From assembly GCF_022965805.1 (NCBI RefSeq), contig NC_133101.1, positions 10,639,069 to 10,703,068 of the forward strand: a stretch of DNA of 64,000 nucleotides, given 5' to 3'. This document shows, one piece after another, positions 1-12,800 of this stretch (the first letter of the stretch is position 1; the number at the start of each line of letters is the position of its first letter). This DNA comes from Primulina eburnea. Lineage: Eukaryota > Streptophyta > Magnoliopsida > Lamiales > Gesneriaceae. Below the pieces are notes generated by a model. It ran no database searches. It worked only from the letters and a program-made list of their open reading frames with translations, and was not told where the DNA came from. The translations under genes and the position numbers were made by a program.

Positions 1-533
1 ATACGCAGTCCAAATTACGGGTTCTACAGTATGGAGGTGGTAGGCCATGGTGAGGCGACCCTGGGTCATTGTCTTCACTGATTGGTTTGGTCGGAGAAGG
101 TGGCGGCGCGTTTTTTACGGTAGTGTTAGGGTTTAATATGATTTAGGATTTTTTGGTGATTTAAGGCCTTGTTTGGTTTCTAATTTTGAACCATATTTTG
201 AAATCCAGAATTTTAACCATTTATTAAATTTTGACTTCCGCAATTCTGATTTGTAAAATTAAAATGGAATTATTCTTTATTTTATCGTCTTTGTTTATTT
301 CGATAAAATATTTGTAGGTGAATAATTTTTGAGGTGCAAATATTTTATTTTTTGCAAATTTGGTCTCCATGCTTTATTTAGCCAAATTAAAGTAAATTAA
401 ATTTTCTTGTGAAAATTTTAGTTAAGTTGATATCTTGTATCTCAAATTTGGTTAAATTTAAATTACATGTTAATAATGTGATTTTTTGAAAATGTAGATA
501 TTGTTCAAGTTCAAAATAAATTGTGTTTCAATT
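1..533 (+). other. Left-edge noncoding DNA, probable leader of degenerate Copia element A
   Basis: No coding region is visible. Because a hairpin array and a Copia gag fragment follow on the same strand, this AT-rich stretch is probably the leader region of the same old element. No LTR end or primer-binding site could be found, so the 5' LTR is either left of the window or lost. Assignment is inference. Confidence 0.35.
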
Positions 534-1120
534 TATGCGAAAAATAGCCGACCTAAAGGAAAACTATTTTTTGGCCAAATTCCAAACATCATAGTTGATT
601 TTAAAGTGTATCTAGATCTATGCGGGAAATAATCGTCCCAAAGGAAGATTATTTTCTGGCCAGATTTTATATTCAATATATCTTTTTCAAGTGCATTTAT
701 ATATATGCGAAATATAGTTATCCCAAAGGAAGACTATATTTTGGCCAGATTATAGACATAATAAGTGACCAAAAAATAAATAAATAATAATAATGTGTTT
801 ATATCTATGCAGAAAATAATCGGTCCAAAGGAAGGTTATTTTTTGGTCATATTATAAGCACATAATTATGTGGTCTTAAAGCATGTCAAAACTATGCAAA
901 AATTAAACGGCCCAAAGGAAGATTATTTTCTTGTCAGATTGTAAACACATTATATGATATTAAATTGTGTTAAATTTATGCGGAAAATGATCGGCCCAAA
1001 GGAATGTCATTTTCTGGTCAAATTTTAGCACAATATGTGGTACTAAATATGTGAAAATTTTGGATTTATCCATGCATGCAATTGTCGGTCCAAAGAAAGG
1101 CATATTGTTGGCCGGATTTA
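534..1120 (+). repeat. Seven-unit degenerate tandem hairpin array in Copia A leader
   Basis: Seven units of about 85-100 bp begin near 534, 619, 704, 805, 893, 977 and 1071. Each has TATGC(G/A), an A/T-rich stem arm, a conserved loop close to CCCAAAGGAA, the complementary arm, then TGGCCAGAT or similar. Stem arms pair at 540-547/564-571, 627-634/647-654, 710-718/733-741, 813-821/834-842 (one G-U) and 984-990/1007-1013. Arm sequences differ between units yet remain complementary, while the loop is conserved. Units 5 and 7 pair poorly. The array ends about 475 bp before the gag fragment, as expected for a transcribed retrotransposon leader; a role in RNA packaging, translation or priming is only a guess. 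Confidence 0.75.
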
Positions 1121-1280
1121 TTATCAATATTTAATAGCCATGATGGTTGATTGTACTATTTACAAATTGTTATTTTTCTTCAAAGCCTAAATATCAATGT
1201 TGTGTTAGGTATCTTTTTTTATGGGCCCACCACCATCTGCATGCATATATATTTGTGATTTATTTAATTTAAATATAGGC

Positions 1281-1461
1281 TAAAACTTGTATGAGACGGT
1301 CTCACGGGTCGTATTTCTGAGACAGATCTCTTATTTGGGTCATCAATGAGAAAGTATTACTTTTTATGCTAAGAGCATTACTCTTTATTGTGAATATGGG
1401 TAGAGTTGACCCGTCTCACAGATCAAGATCCGTGAAACGGTTTCACGTGAGACTTACTCTT
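1281..1461. repeat. Foldback MITE-like repeat, copy 1 (GAGACGGTCTCACGGGTC family)
   Basis: The left end carries GAGACGGTCTCACGGGTC and the right end its near-inverse (GACCCGTCTCAC, then CACGTGAGAC), giving a foldback of about 180 bp without coding capacity. Two relatives lie at 36954-37131 and 54394-54560. Transposase type is unknown and no target duplication was identified. Confidence 0.6.
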
Positions 1462-1595
1462 AAATATATGCATGAACTATAATTTATTGTGAGCATTTTT
1501 TGTTCTATTTTGTTAATGTATCTTCTATATCTGCCAATCTGAACAACATTCTAATACGTAATGGCTCAAACTTCATGAAATAGAAACATCATGTT

Positions 1596-2119
1596 ATGAT
1601 AGTGCTCGACTTCATGGATTTGGACTATGTGCTAAGGGAAGATCGCCCCGCACTTTTGACAAATTCAGGAACTGCTGATCAAAAAGGTTCATTGGAAAAG
1701 TGGGAGCGATCAAATTGCACGAGTCTAATGATTATGAAACATTTCATTCCAGATACTATAAGGGGTGTAATTCCTGAAGAAAATGATGCCAAAAAGTTCC
1801 TTACTCAAATAGCAGATTGTTTCGCTGCAAACGAAAAGGTCGAGACAAGTACTATTTTGAATAAACTTGTCTCAATGCGATACAAAGAGAAAGTGAACAT
1901 AGTTGTGCGTTTATTCTTGTGACTCGACTAAAAGCATTTAAGTTGGAATTATCGGAAGACATAGTTGTGCGTTTATTCTTGATATTTCTGCCTGCGCAAT
2001 TTAATCAATTCAAAATAAGTTATAATACATAGAAGAAAAAGTGGACTTTGAATGAGTTTATTGCACAATGCGTTCAGGAGGAGGAGAGATTGAAACAAGA
2101 TATGATTGAAAGTGCTTAC
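1596..2119 (+). pseudogene. Degenerate Copia gag fragment (element A), cut by element B
   Basis: The open part (1596-1922) reads as a UBN2/Copia-type Gag: it has AKKFLTQIADCF and the helical STILNKLVSMRYK stretch. The continuation to 2119 is in other frames with stops but still shows Gag-like words such as LISLPAQFNQFK and TLNEFIAQCVQEEERLKQDM. The fragment stops exactly where the long-LTR Copia B begins. A weak duplication of VVRLFL words near 1905 and 1960 suggests a short internal duplication. The ATG at 1596 is probably not the original start, since Gag-like sequence may extend upstream in another frame. Gag normally forms the cytoplasmic virus-like particle; this copy cannot do so. Confidence 0.7.
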
Positions 2120-5100
2120 CTCAGTAGGTACGTAAGGTCCAATTAGCGAATTGTGATCCCGAATAATATCGGCCAATCATAATTCCTAAAAAGTAGTTTC
2201 CAATTGCATCGCCATGCAACCCTCTACGTAAACTTTTGTCTCACATTTGATTAGGACCCAATAATATGACGTCGTTCATCTTTACGTGTCAAGCCTAACC
2301 CATCGATATTGAACCTTAATGGACGGTCGCCATGAGTTCCCTCAATAATATGAGCTGAAATCATGGGAGTTCCACGTAGTTCACATCACAATGTCAATGG
2401 ATGTCACAGCTTTCCGGCACCCAGGGCCCCCTCAATAATATGAGCCGAGCCCCGAGTACGGGTAGCGTTCATCATGCATCCATTGTCGATGGAAGACAAG
2501 GAAATTATAAACAAATTTATAATTCCCCTTTTCGGACTTGATATTAATTTTGAATCTTATTCAAAATGAGGGTTTTTAATTTTGAAAGGTCTCATCATTA
2601 ATTTTATTTTAAAAGCTCGCCATGTTTGATCGTATGTTTGCCGGATTCATGCAACTTTGTTATTATAATAATAATAACGCACATACTCATTATTTATAAC
2701 ATATCATGCATATATTATAAATAGAAAACAAGACAAGGATGATCAATTGCCCCAATACTAATGGCCCGTGTGAGCTAAACACGGGCCTAGGTCCAATCCT
2801 AGGGTAAATGCACGGGATGCAAATGCAACTACATTATTACATTAGCATCCAATATTACATGTCTTCGATCTTCATAATCACCAAGGCCACCATCTTCCAA
2901 TCTTGATCTTCCACTATTCTAATATTTACAATTAAATATCTATGACACATAGAGATACATCTCATGGGGTGGGAACGGGCCATAAACCAAGCCCACTTTA
3001 AATTGATAATTATTACAATCATACAACACAAATATCCTAGCATACACCTAGCAAATTAGGCTTGGGCTTTTGATCATCCTTCATGCATAATATCACATAT
3101 CATACACCATCAATTAATTATCACAATAATTAATTGATCCAATATTATATATCTTGATCCAATCACTAACCGCCACAATTATAAATTAAATTAACAAAGT
3201 ATACAAACTCCTTTGTCTACTTTCAAATTAATTTATTTATAATCGAATTTCTTGTAAATCACAATTTACTATAAATAATTAAAGTCCAACTTCAATTATT
3301 TATTTTATGAGAAAATATGTGCAACAATTGTAAATTTAAACTTAAGGGCCCAAAAACCATTTTTCACCAAAAAATATTTTGGCCCATTTAAATTTCACAA
3401 ATTATGTTGGCCATCCAATGGCCCAACATCTCAAGGCCCATGACACTAAGATTCACCAAAACACTTTTGGAAACCCTAGTCGTCATCGCCGGATTCCGGC
3501 AACAAAAAAAATTTTTTTTTTATTTAAAATCCTGCAGTTTTCGGGCTGCACAAAATATATTTTTTTTTTGTTTTGATTCCAAAATTTTTTTCGGCCCTTG
3601 TATTTTTATGCACAAAAAATTCTCAAGCGGTTAGAAATCGATCTCAACATAATATTATGCAAATATTACACAAAAAACGTAACCATTGCTTGGATACCAC
3701 TTGAAAGCGGACCGGTTACGGTGGCCGGAAGCGCAACGGAAGTCAAGTGTTTTAAATTTAAGCATAAATTTTCGGCCACCCTAGGTTTAGTGTGCAATAT
3801 TTACAAAAACTTCATACATAGGGTGTTTGAAGAAGGTTACCTATCAACCTCTTGAGGTTGATGTTTGGCTCCAACTTTGTTGTGAACAACAAAGCTCTTG
3901 ATGGATGAAAATATACAAGCTTCCACCTCCAAAATTAAGCCCACCACAAGCTATGTAAATCCCTTCTTGCTTTGCACTAGAAAAGCAAAAAGATTTTTCA
4001 ATGAGAGGACTTTTATTCTCCAACACTTGAAGAACAAAAGAGAGAAGAAAATTGGAGAGAAAAAGACTAGAATTTTCGGCCAAGGAAGGTAGTAGAATGA
4101 GGAGAGAAGTTGAGTCTAGGTTGAGAGAAAAGCAAGCCTCAAAAGCAACAAAAAGTTGCATGCCTAGTCTCCAACCCTTCACCTCCCCAAGCATGCAAAC
4201 CCTAGCATGTCATGTATATATAATATGGTTTTTAACACATTAAAAACCATGGACTAAATTTTTAATTATCTCAAACACATTTGAGATTAATTAAATACTA
4301 CTTGAATTTATTCAAGTCCCACTAGTTAAATAATTATTTTAATTGAGCTCTACAAGACTCAATATTATTTAATTAATTCAACACTTGAATTATTTTAATT
4401 ATTTGGACTCTACTAGGTCCACTAGTGTTTAATTAATTCAACACTTGAATTAATTTAATTTAGTCCACAATAATGTTTATGAAAGTCACAATTTTCAACT
4501 ACATTATTTACTTGGCCAAATTTTAATCTTAGGAACACTTCCATAAATTAAAATTTATATTTGTCTCTTAGAAGTCATACTTCTATTTTTCTTTACGCTT
4601 ATAAACACATTTATAAGCTGTTCAACACATTGAACTATTTTACTTCTCATCGGGATTTACAAAGCTAATACTTGTGTGGCCCTCAATGGTTCATTGATAC
4701 AACTAGCCGTGGGTTCACATCTCCATGTGATTCGGACTAAACATGTCCTTATACGAGCATACCCCAATTGCCCCATTCTTACTTATCAACACCTTGATAA
4801 CAAGAACGTCAGAACTCAAGTCTGATAGTACCCAACCAATCACGTTAAATGCCTAGCATCATCGCTTACGTGATTCCCTAGGTATCACATGATAGTGCCT
4901 GCAAGAACCATTCAATTATGGTTAGCGTACAGTACGGTCGCTTCAACTCATATATCCCGACCGATTCGACAACTATTGGTTTATCGAGAGTTGTCAATGA
5001 ATCGATACTATGTGTCATGTTGTGGTTGCATCGATGGTGTAATCTATGAAACCCCTTTCATAATTACCACCATACTCTGATCAGAGATTTCAACCCACAC

Positions 5101-5753
5101 ATACATGAAAAACACATAGGATATCCATACCCGTAGGTAAGCGGTGAATCCCCGGTTACAATGCATCGACTCCTATATGTTTCGCCGTAACACCCAACCT
5201 TGCCACCTGATGACCCATAAGAGTCGGTAAACAAGTCAAAGTGAAACGCTAGCACATAGAGTCTCAATGTTGTCCCGGGTCATAAGGACTAATGGTGTAC
5301 AACCATAAACTAGGACATTTCCACTCGATAAGTGAGAACCACTTGGAAAGTCCTTTATAGAGGGTTGTTCAGTGCACTCTACCAGGAGCACCTATCTGCA
5401 TGCTCGCACATCACAATGTCCCCTACCAATGAAACATGGTACTCACATCGCAGATACTAGTCTCTAACTCGAGCGGCCTATATCCTTCTTAGTGGCGGCT
5501 GAATCGACTAGGAACCGTTTAGAATATACAGTATTACAAATATGAGTTTCATGATACTCATCATATGAGCATCTCATATTCTTTCTACTATATGTATATT
5601 CAAGGACTTTATCTATGCAACTCGAATGGGTATAAAGATAAAGATGCGCCAAATTAATAAATTCAAATATTATTAAAATAAAGATCGTTTATACATAGAG
5701 TTTCATTGTGAACACTCGGCCAACACTTGGCTCGACGTGCACCTACTCTAACA
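2120..5753 (-). repeat. 3' LTR of Copia B (3634 bp)
   Basis: Nearly identical to 9856-13533 with scattered substitutions. It keeps about 20 bp near 2553-2571 that the other LTR lacks, and lacks about 58 bp of a GC-rich foldback present near 11270-11330. A TATA-like TATATATA on the minus strand near 4210-4220 is followed by leader-like sequence. Small open frames, for example 116 codons at 4194-3844, are shared by both LTRs but match nothing I recognise. A perfect 9-bp hairpin (GGCCCGTGT / ACACGGGCC) lies at 2763-2787. Confidence 0.9.
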
Positions 5754-5768
5754 ATCTCCCACTTGCAC
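5754..5768 (-). other. Polypurine tract of Copia B
   Basis: In the sense (minus) direction the sequence GTGCAAGTGGGAGAT lies immediately before the 3' LTR start TGTTAGAG. This is the standard plus-strand primer position and fixes the inner LTR boundary. Confidence 0.8.
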
Positions 5769-7054
5769 TAGAGCCAACTACCCATATACTTCAGACCCAT
5801 TGATTCGCGATGCTTCTCGAATGATGGTCCTGGTAAAGGCTTAGTTAGTGGATCAGCAACATTATCTGCGGAGCCGACTTTGTCGATCGACACTTCTCCT
5901 CGTTCCACGATCTCTCTGAGGATGTGGTACTTTCTCAATACGTGTTTGGACTTCTGATGAGACCTTGGCTCCTTCGCCTGAGCTATGGCTCCCGTGTTGT
6001 CGCACATCACTGGGATAGGAGCAACTCCATTTGGAATGACGCCCAACTCTTGGACGAAATTCCTAATCCAAACAGCTTCCTTTGCTGCAGCCGATGCAGC
6101 AATGTATTCTGCCTCAGTGGTGGAATCCGCAGTACTGTCTTGCTTGGAACTCTTCCAAGAGACAGCACCACCATTGAGCAAGAATATGAATCCGGAGGTT
6201 GACTTCGAGTCATCAACATCGCTTTGGAAGCTAGAGTCGGTATAGCCTTCCAATTTTAGTTCTCCACCCCCATAGACCAAAAACAAATTATTGGTCCTTC
6301 TCAAATACTTGAGGATGTCTTTCACAGCTTTCCAGTGTGGAAGACCAGGGTTGGATTGATATCTACTCACTACACTTAGTGCAAATGCCACGTCAGGACG
6401 TGTAGATATCATCCCATACATGATACTACCAATAGCCGAAGCATACGGAATTCGTGTCATCGCCGCTATCTCTGCATCAGTCTTGGGAGACATAGACTTG
6501 GATAGGGACACGCCATGACACATTGGTAGATGTCCTCTCTTGGACTCATCCATCGAGAACCGCTTCACGATGGTATCAATGTATGTGGACTGGGTGAGAC
6601 CAAGCAATCTTCTTGATCTATCTCTATAGATCTGTATTCCCAATACAAAAGATGTTTCACCCAAGTCCTGCATTGAGAACTTACTTGCTAACCATATCTT
6701 TGTGGATTGCAACATTCCTACATCATTCCCAATGAGTAGAATGTCATCAACATAAAGAACAAGGAATGTCACAGCACTCCCACTGACCTTCTTATACACA
6801 CAGGGTTCCTCAGGATTCTTAGTAAAACCAAACTCTTTGATTGTACTATCGAATCTGAGGTTCCAACTCTTCGATGCCTGCTTAAGACCATAAATAGATC
6901 TTTGAAGTTTGCATACCATATGCTCACTTCCGATAGATGTAAACCCCTCAGGTTGAGACATGTAAATCTCTTCCTTAATATCCCCATTAAGGAAGGCTGT
7001 CTTCACATCCATCTGCAATATCTCATAGTCATACCATGCAACCATGGCTAGCAA
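5768..7054 (-). pseudogene. Copia B reverse transcriptase and RNase H (frameshifted 3' part of gag-pol)
   Basis: This frame carries the Copia reverse transcriptase core (MDVKTAFLNGD, YGLKQASKSW, the catalytic LYVDDILLIG) and the RNase H domain (TDSSFQSD, STTEAEYIAAS, MCDNTGAIA, then ADPLTKPLPG near the C-terminus). It would copy element RNA to cDNA and degrade the RNA strand. It is separated from the upstream Gag-protease-integrase frame by a one-base frameshift at about 7051-7054; the apparent ATG is an internal Met, not a genuine start. Catalytic residues look intact, so the break is probably recent. Whether this break is shared by relatives elsewhere in the genome cannot be seen here. Confidence 0.9.
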
Positions 7055-9699
7055 TATCTAATGGACTTGAACATCGCAACTGGAGAAAAGGTTTCCTCAT
7101 AGTCAACACCTTGCCTTTGAGTATACCCTTTTGCTACCAATCGCGCCTTGAAGGTCAATACCTTCCCATCCGCCCCAAGTTTCCTCTTGTAAATCCATTT
7201 ACACCCTATGGGAACAGTTCCCTCAGGTGGATCCACAAGATTCCACACTTGGTTTGAATGCATGGAACTCATCTCAGATTCCATTGCTTCAAGCCACTTG
7301 GATGAATCGGCATCCGATAACGCTTCCTTGAAGGTCCTTGGATCACATCCAAGATTAGGCTCATCATGGCCCTCTTCAAGAAGCAGACCATACCTCATAG
7401 GTGGTCTCGAGATCCTCTCGGATCTCCTAGGAGCTTGTATCTCCTCACTTAGCTCATTGGGTGTGGGTTCTACAACTGTGGGTGTCTCTCGAACCTCTTC
7501 GAGTTCTATCATCTCGCCCTTTCTATCCAATAGAAATTCCTTTTCCAAAAAAGTTGCATTCCTAGAAACAAACACCTTTGTTTCTTGGGGATGATAGAAA
7601 TAATATCCAACGGATTTCCTTGGATATCCCACAAAGTAGCATAAAATGGATCGACTATCCAATTTATCTCCCACTGTCTGCTTCACATAAGCAGGGCACC
7701 CCCATATTCTAAGATAAGAATACTTGGGAGGCTTACCCATCCATATCTCATATGGAGTCTTGTCAACTGCCTTTGTATGGACATTGTTCAACAACAGTGC
7801 CGCTGTTTCAAGCGCATATCCCCAAAAGGATGGCGGCAACTCCGTGAACCCCATCATAGACCGAACCATGTCCATCAAAGTCCGGTTACGACGCTCCGAA
7901 ACACCATTCAACTGCGGTGTAGCGGGCGGAGTCCACTGCGAGAGAATCCCATTCTCTCTAAGATACTCTTGGAACTCGGCACTCAAGTACTCACCACCTC
8001 GATCCGATCGAAGTGTCTTGATGCTTCGTCCCAATTGCTTCTCTACTTCACTTCTGAATTCTTTGAACCTTTCAAAGGCTTCAGACTTGTATTTCATCAA
8101 ATACACATACCCATACCTCGAAAAGTCATCGGTAAAGGTTATGAAGTAGGAATGTCCATGCTTAGTGGTGATGCTAAGTGGACCGCACACATCGGTATGG
8201 ATCAAATCTAATAACCCTTTGGCTCGCTCCGCATGGCCCTTAAAGGGAATTTTGGTCATCTTTCCTTTTAGACAGGATTCACAAGTCGTGAGAGCATTAA
8301 TATCGGACATATCAAACATGCCAACTCTCACTAGCTTGTTCATCCTTCTTAAGGAAATATGACCTAATCGAGCATGCCATAATTGTGCCGAATTAAGAGT
8401 ATCTTGTTTGCGCTTATTTGTTGTTGTTATCGTTTGGACATTGTTAAGTGGAATATCTTTTAATTTTAAGGTGTAGAGATTGTTTTCAAGTTCACCGGTA
8501 CCAACTAAACATTCATTCTTGTAAATATTGCAAACACCTTTGCCAAATAAACAAGAAAATCCATCAATATCAAGCATAGGAATGGAAATAATGTTTTTAT
8601 TCAAGTCTGGTACAAATAAAACATCTCTCAAAACCAACTTAAAATCATTGTTCAAAAGCAAGTAAACATCTCCTACGGCTTTGGCAGCAACTCTTGCTCC
8701 ATTGCCCATCCTCAAGAAGGTCTCACCCTCTCGGAGCCTCCTACTTCTTCCCATCACCTGCAAATCATTACAGAGATGTGAGCCACAGCCGGTATCCAAT
8801 ACCCAAGAAGTAGAGTTAATCGAGATATTTACTTCAATAAAGAACATACCTTTGCCAGAACCCTTCTGCGCAAGATATTCCCTGCAGTTACGCCTCCAAT
8901 GTCCAGGCTTCTTGCAGTGATGACAGATGTCAACTGTCTTCTCAGCCTTGGCTGGCGCGGCTGCCACTATGGGACTCGGAGTCTGTCTCTTCAAGGGCTC
9001 GCTCTTCTTGGGGCGCTTGAAAGAACGCTTCTTTCCTTTCCCAGGTGGACCGATCTTCGTGCCAGATGAAGAGCCCACATAAAGAACCGACTTCTCCTTT
9101 TTGATTGTGGACTCAAAGGTCACAAGCATGTTCACCAACTCTTCAAGGCTGGGCTCGAGCTTGTTCATATTGAAGTTCAAGACAAAAGGATCGAAAGAGC
9201 TAGGCAGTGACAACAGCAACACATCCGTGGTCAACTCCGATGGCAAGATCAAATCCATGCCAACGAGCTTGTCCACGAGCCCAATCAACTTTAGGCCATG
9301 CTCATGGACCGAAGTCCCATCTCGCATGCGTAAAGTGATGAGCTCCTTTACTGTGGCATGCCTCAAAGGCCGAGTCTGCTCACCGAAGAGCTCCTTGAGG
9401 TGCATATGAATGTCAGCAACATTCTTTGCATCCTCGAATCGCCTCTGCGGCTCATCGTTCATCGAAGCCTGCATATAACACCTCGCCTTCAAGTCATGGT
9501 CGCACCAATCCTTGTAGGTCTGCAATTCCTCAGGAGTGCAGCTGGTCGGAGCCTCAGCAGGGGGCGACTCAGTCAGTGTGTATGCAATTTTCTCCGAGTT
9601 CAAGACAATCTTTAGATTTCTTAGCCAAGTGATATAGTTAGGTCCGGTTAGAATGCGTTTTTCGAGAATAACCGAAAACGGGTTGCGAATTGATGACAT
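7048..9699 (-). pseudogene. Copia B Gag-protease-integrase-RT start (frameshifted 5' part)
   Basis: The first in-frame ATG is at 9699 (MSSIRNPFSV); the open frame begins two codons earlier at a TTG. Using open-frame numbering, Gag spans about 1-200 and a CCHC knuckle CHHCKKPGHWRRNC sits at 261-274. The protease active-site motif WVLDTGCGSH is at 301-310. The integrase follows, with HARLGHIS, a CxxC pair in CESCLKGK, and the DDE core including HTDVCGPL, TLRSDRGGEY and NGVSERRNRT. The RT N-terminus starts near residue 790. The frame ends in RYC-stop at 7048 because of a single-base frameshift in the RT. Domain order PR-IN-RT-RH defines Ty1/copia; the clade is not certain from motifs alone. Confidence 0.9.
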
Positions 9700-9855
9700 T
9701 GTCAAAGATTTGTACTGAAAAGTAAAACAGATAAATGTTAATGACTATTTTAAAATATTTAATAAGATATAAAGTTTGGACTTTTACTTTATAAATTATC
9801 GATCCCACTGTTTTGACATTTTCACTACCCTCTAGTGAAAACGGGAAACACTTTC

Positions 9856-12800
9856 CTCAGTAGGTACGTAAGGTCCAATTAGCGAATTGTGATCCCGAAT
9901 AATATCGGCCAATCATAATTCCTAAAAAGTAGTTTCCAATTGCATCGCCATGCAACCCTCTACGTAAACTTTTGTCTCACGTTTGATTAGGACCCAATAA
10001 TATGACGTCGTTCATCTTTACGTGTCAAGCCTAACCCATCGATATTGAACCTTAATGGACGGTCGCCATGAGTTCCCTCAATAATATGAGCCGAAATCAT
10101 GGGAGTTCCACGTAGTTCACATCACCATGTCAATGGATGTCACAGCTTTCCGGCACCCAGGGCCCCCTCAATAATATGAGCCGAGCCCCGAGTACGGGTA
10201 GCGTTCATCATGCATCCATTGTCGATGGAAGACAAGGAAATTATAAACAAATTTATAATTCCCCTTTTCGGACTTGATATTAATTCAGGGTTTTTAATTT
10301 TGAAAGGTCTCATCATTAATTTTATTTTAAAAGCTCGCCATGTTTGATCGTATGTTTGCCGGATTCATGCAACTTTGTTATTATAATAATAATAACGCAC
10401 ATACTCATTATTTATAACATATCATGCATATATTATAAATAGAAAACAAGACAAGGATGATCAATTGCCCCAATACTAATGGCCCGTGTGAGCTAAACAC
10501 GGGCCTAGGTCCAATCCTAGGGTAAATGCACGGGATGCAAATGCAACTACATTATTACATTAGCATCCAATATTACATGTCTTCGATCTTCATAATCACC
10601 AAGGCCACCATCTTCCAATCTTGATCTTCCACTATTCTAATATTTACAACTAAATATCCATGGCACATAGGGATACATCTCATGGGGTGGGAACGGGCCA
10701 TAAACCAAGCCCACTTTAAATTGATAATTATTACAATCATACAACACAAATATCCTAGCATACACCTAGCAAATTGGGCTTGGGCTTTTGATCATCCTTC
10801 ATGCATAATATCACATATCATACACCATCAATTAATTATCACGATAATTAATTGATCCAATATTATATATCTTGATCCAATCACTAACCGCCACAATTAT
10901 AAATTAAATTAACAAAGTATACAAACTCCTTTGTCTACTTTCAAATTAATTTATTTATAATCGAATTTCTTGTAAATCACAATTTACTATAAATAATTAA
11001 AGTCCAACTTCAATTATTTATTTTATGAGAAAATATGTGTAACAATTGTAAATTTAAACTTAAGGGCCCAAAAACCATTTTTCACCAAAAAATATTTTGG
11101 CCCATTTAAATTTCACAAATTATGTTGGCCATCCAATGGCCCAACATCTCAAGGCCCATGACACTAAGATTCACCAAAACACTTTTGGAAACCCTAGTCG
11201 TCATCGCCGGATTCCGGCAACAAAAAAAAAAATTTTTTTATTTAAAATCCTGCAGTTTTCGGGCTGCCCCCTCGGGCTGCCCCTTGCTGGTCGAAATTTC
11301 AAGGGCAGCTCGGGCAGCAACATGCTGCCCGAAAAATATATTTTTTTTTGTTTTGATTCCAAAATTTTTTTCGGCCCTTGTATTTTTATGCACAAAAAAT
11401 TCTCAAGCGGTTAGAAATCGATCTCAACATAATATTATGCAAATATTACACAAAAACCGTAACCATTGCTCGGATACCACTTGAAAGCGGACCGGTTACG
11501 GTGGCCGGAAGCGCAACGGAAGTCAAGTGTTTTAAATTTAAGCATAAATTTTCGGCCACCCTAGGTTTAGTGTGCAATATTTACAAAAACTTCATACATA
11601 GGGTGTTTGAAGAAGGTTACCTATCAACCTCTTGAGGTTGATGTTTGGCTCCAACTTTGTTGTGAACAACAAAGCTCTTGATGGATGAAAATATACAAGC
11701 TTCCACCTCCAAAATTAAGCCCACCACAAGCTATGTAAATCCCTTCTTGCTTTGCACTAGAAAAGCAAAAAGATTTTTCAATGAGAGGACTTTTATTCTC
11801 CAACACTTGAAGAACAAAAGAGAGAAGAAAATTGGAGAGAAAAAGACTAGAATTTTCGGCCAAGGAAGGTAGTAGAATGAGGAGAGAAGTTGAGTCTAGG
11901 TTGAGAGAAAAGCAAGCCTCAAAAGCAACAAAAAGTTGCATGCCTAGTCTCCAACCCTTCACCTCCCCAAGCATGCAAACTCTAGCATGTCATGTATATA
12001 TAATATGGTTTTTAACACATTAAAAACCATGGACTAAATTTTTAATTATCTCAAACACATTTGAGATTAATTAAATACTACTTGAATTTATTCAAGTCCC
12101 ACTAGTTAAATAATTATTTTAATTGAGCTCTACAAGACTCAATATTATTTAATTAATTCAACACTTGAATTATTTTAATTATTTGGACTCTACTAGGTCC
12201 ACTAGTGTTTAATTAATTCAACACTTGAATTAATTTAATTTAGTCCACAATAATGTTTATGAAAGTCACAATTTTCAACTACATTATTTACTTGGCCAAA
12301 TTTTAATCTTAGGAACACTTCCATAAATTAAAATTTATATTTGTCTCTTAGAAGTCATACTTCTATTTTTCTTTACGCTTATAAACACATTTATAAGCCG
12401 TTCAACACATTGAACTATTTTACTTCTCATCGGGATTTACAAAGCTAGTACTTGTGTGGCCCTCAATGGTTCATTGATACAACTAGCCGTGGGTTCACAT
12501 CTCCATGTGATTCGGACTAAACATGTCCTTATACGAGCATACCCCAATTGCCCCATTCTTACTTATCAACACCTTGATAACAAGAACGTCAGAACTCAAG
12601 TCTGATAATACCCAACCAATCACGTTAAACGCCTAACAGCATCGCTTACGTGATTCCCTAGGTATCACATGATAGTGCCTGAAAGAACCATTCAATTATG
12701 GTTAGCGTACAGTACGGTCCCTTCAACTCATATATCCCGACCGATTCGACAACTATTGGTTTATCGAGAGTTGTCAATGAATCGATACTATGTGTCATGT

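Noticed and set aside
534..1120. A CRISPR-like array
   Set aside because: Repeats are degenerate, hairpin arms vary, spacers are themselves similar, and the setting is a plant retrotransposon leader.
3844..4194. A 116-codon minus-strand frame repeated exactly at 11624-11974
   Set aside because: Conservation is explained by LTR identity; no recognisable domain, and the sequence looks like a leader just after a TATA-like site.
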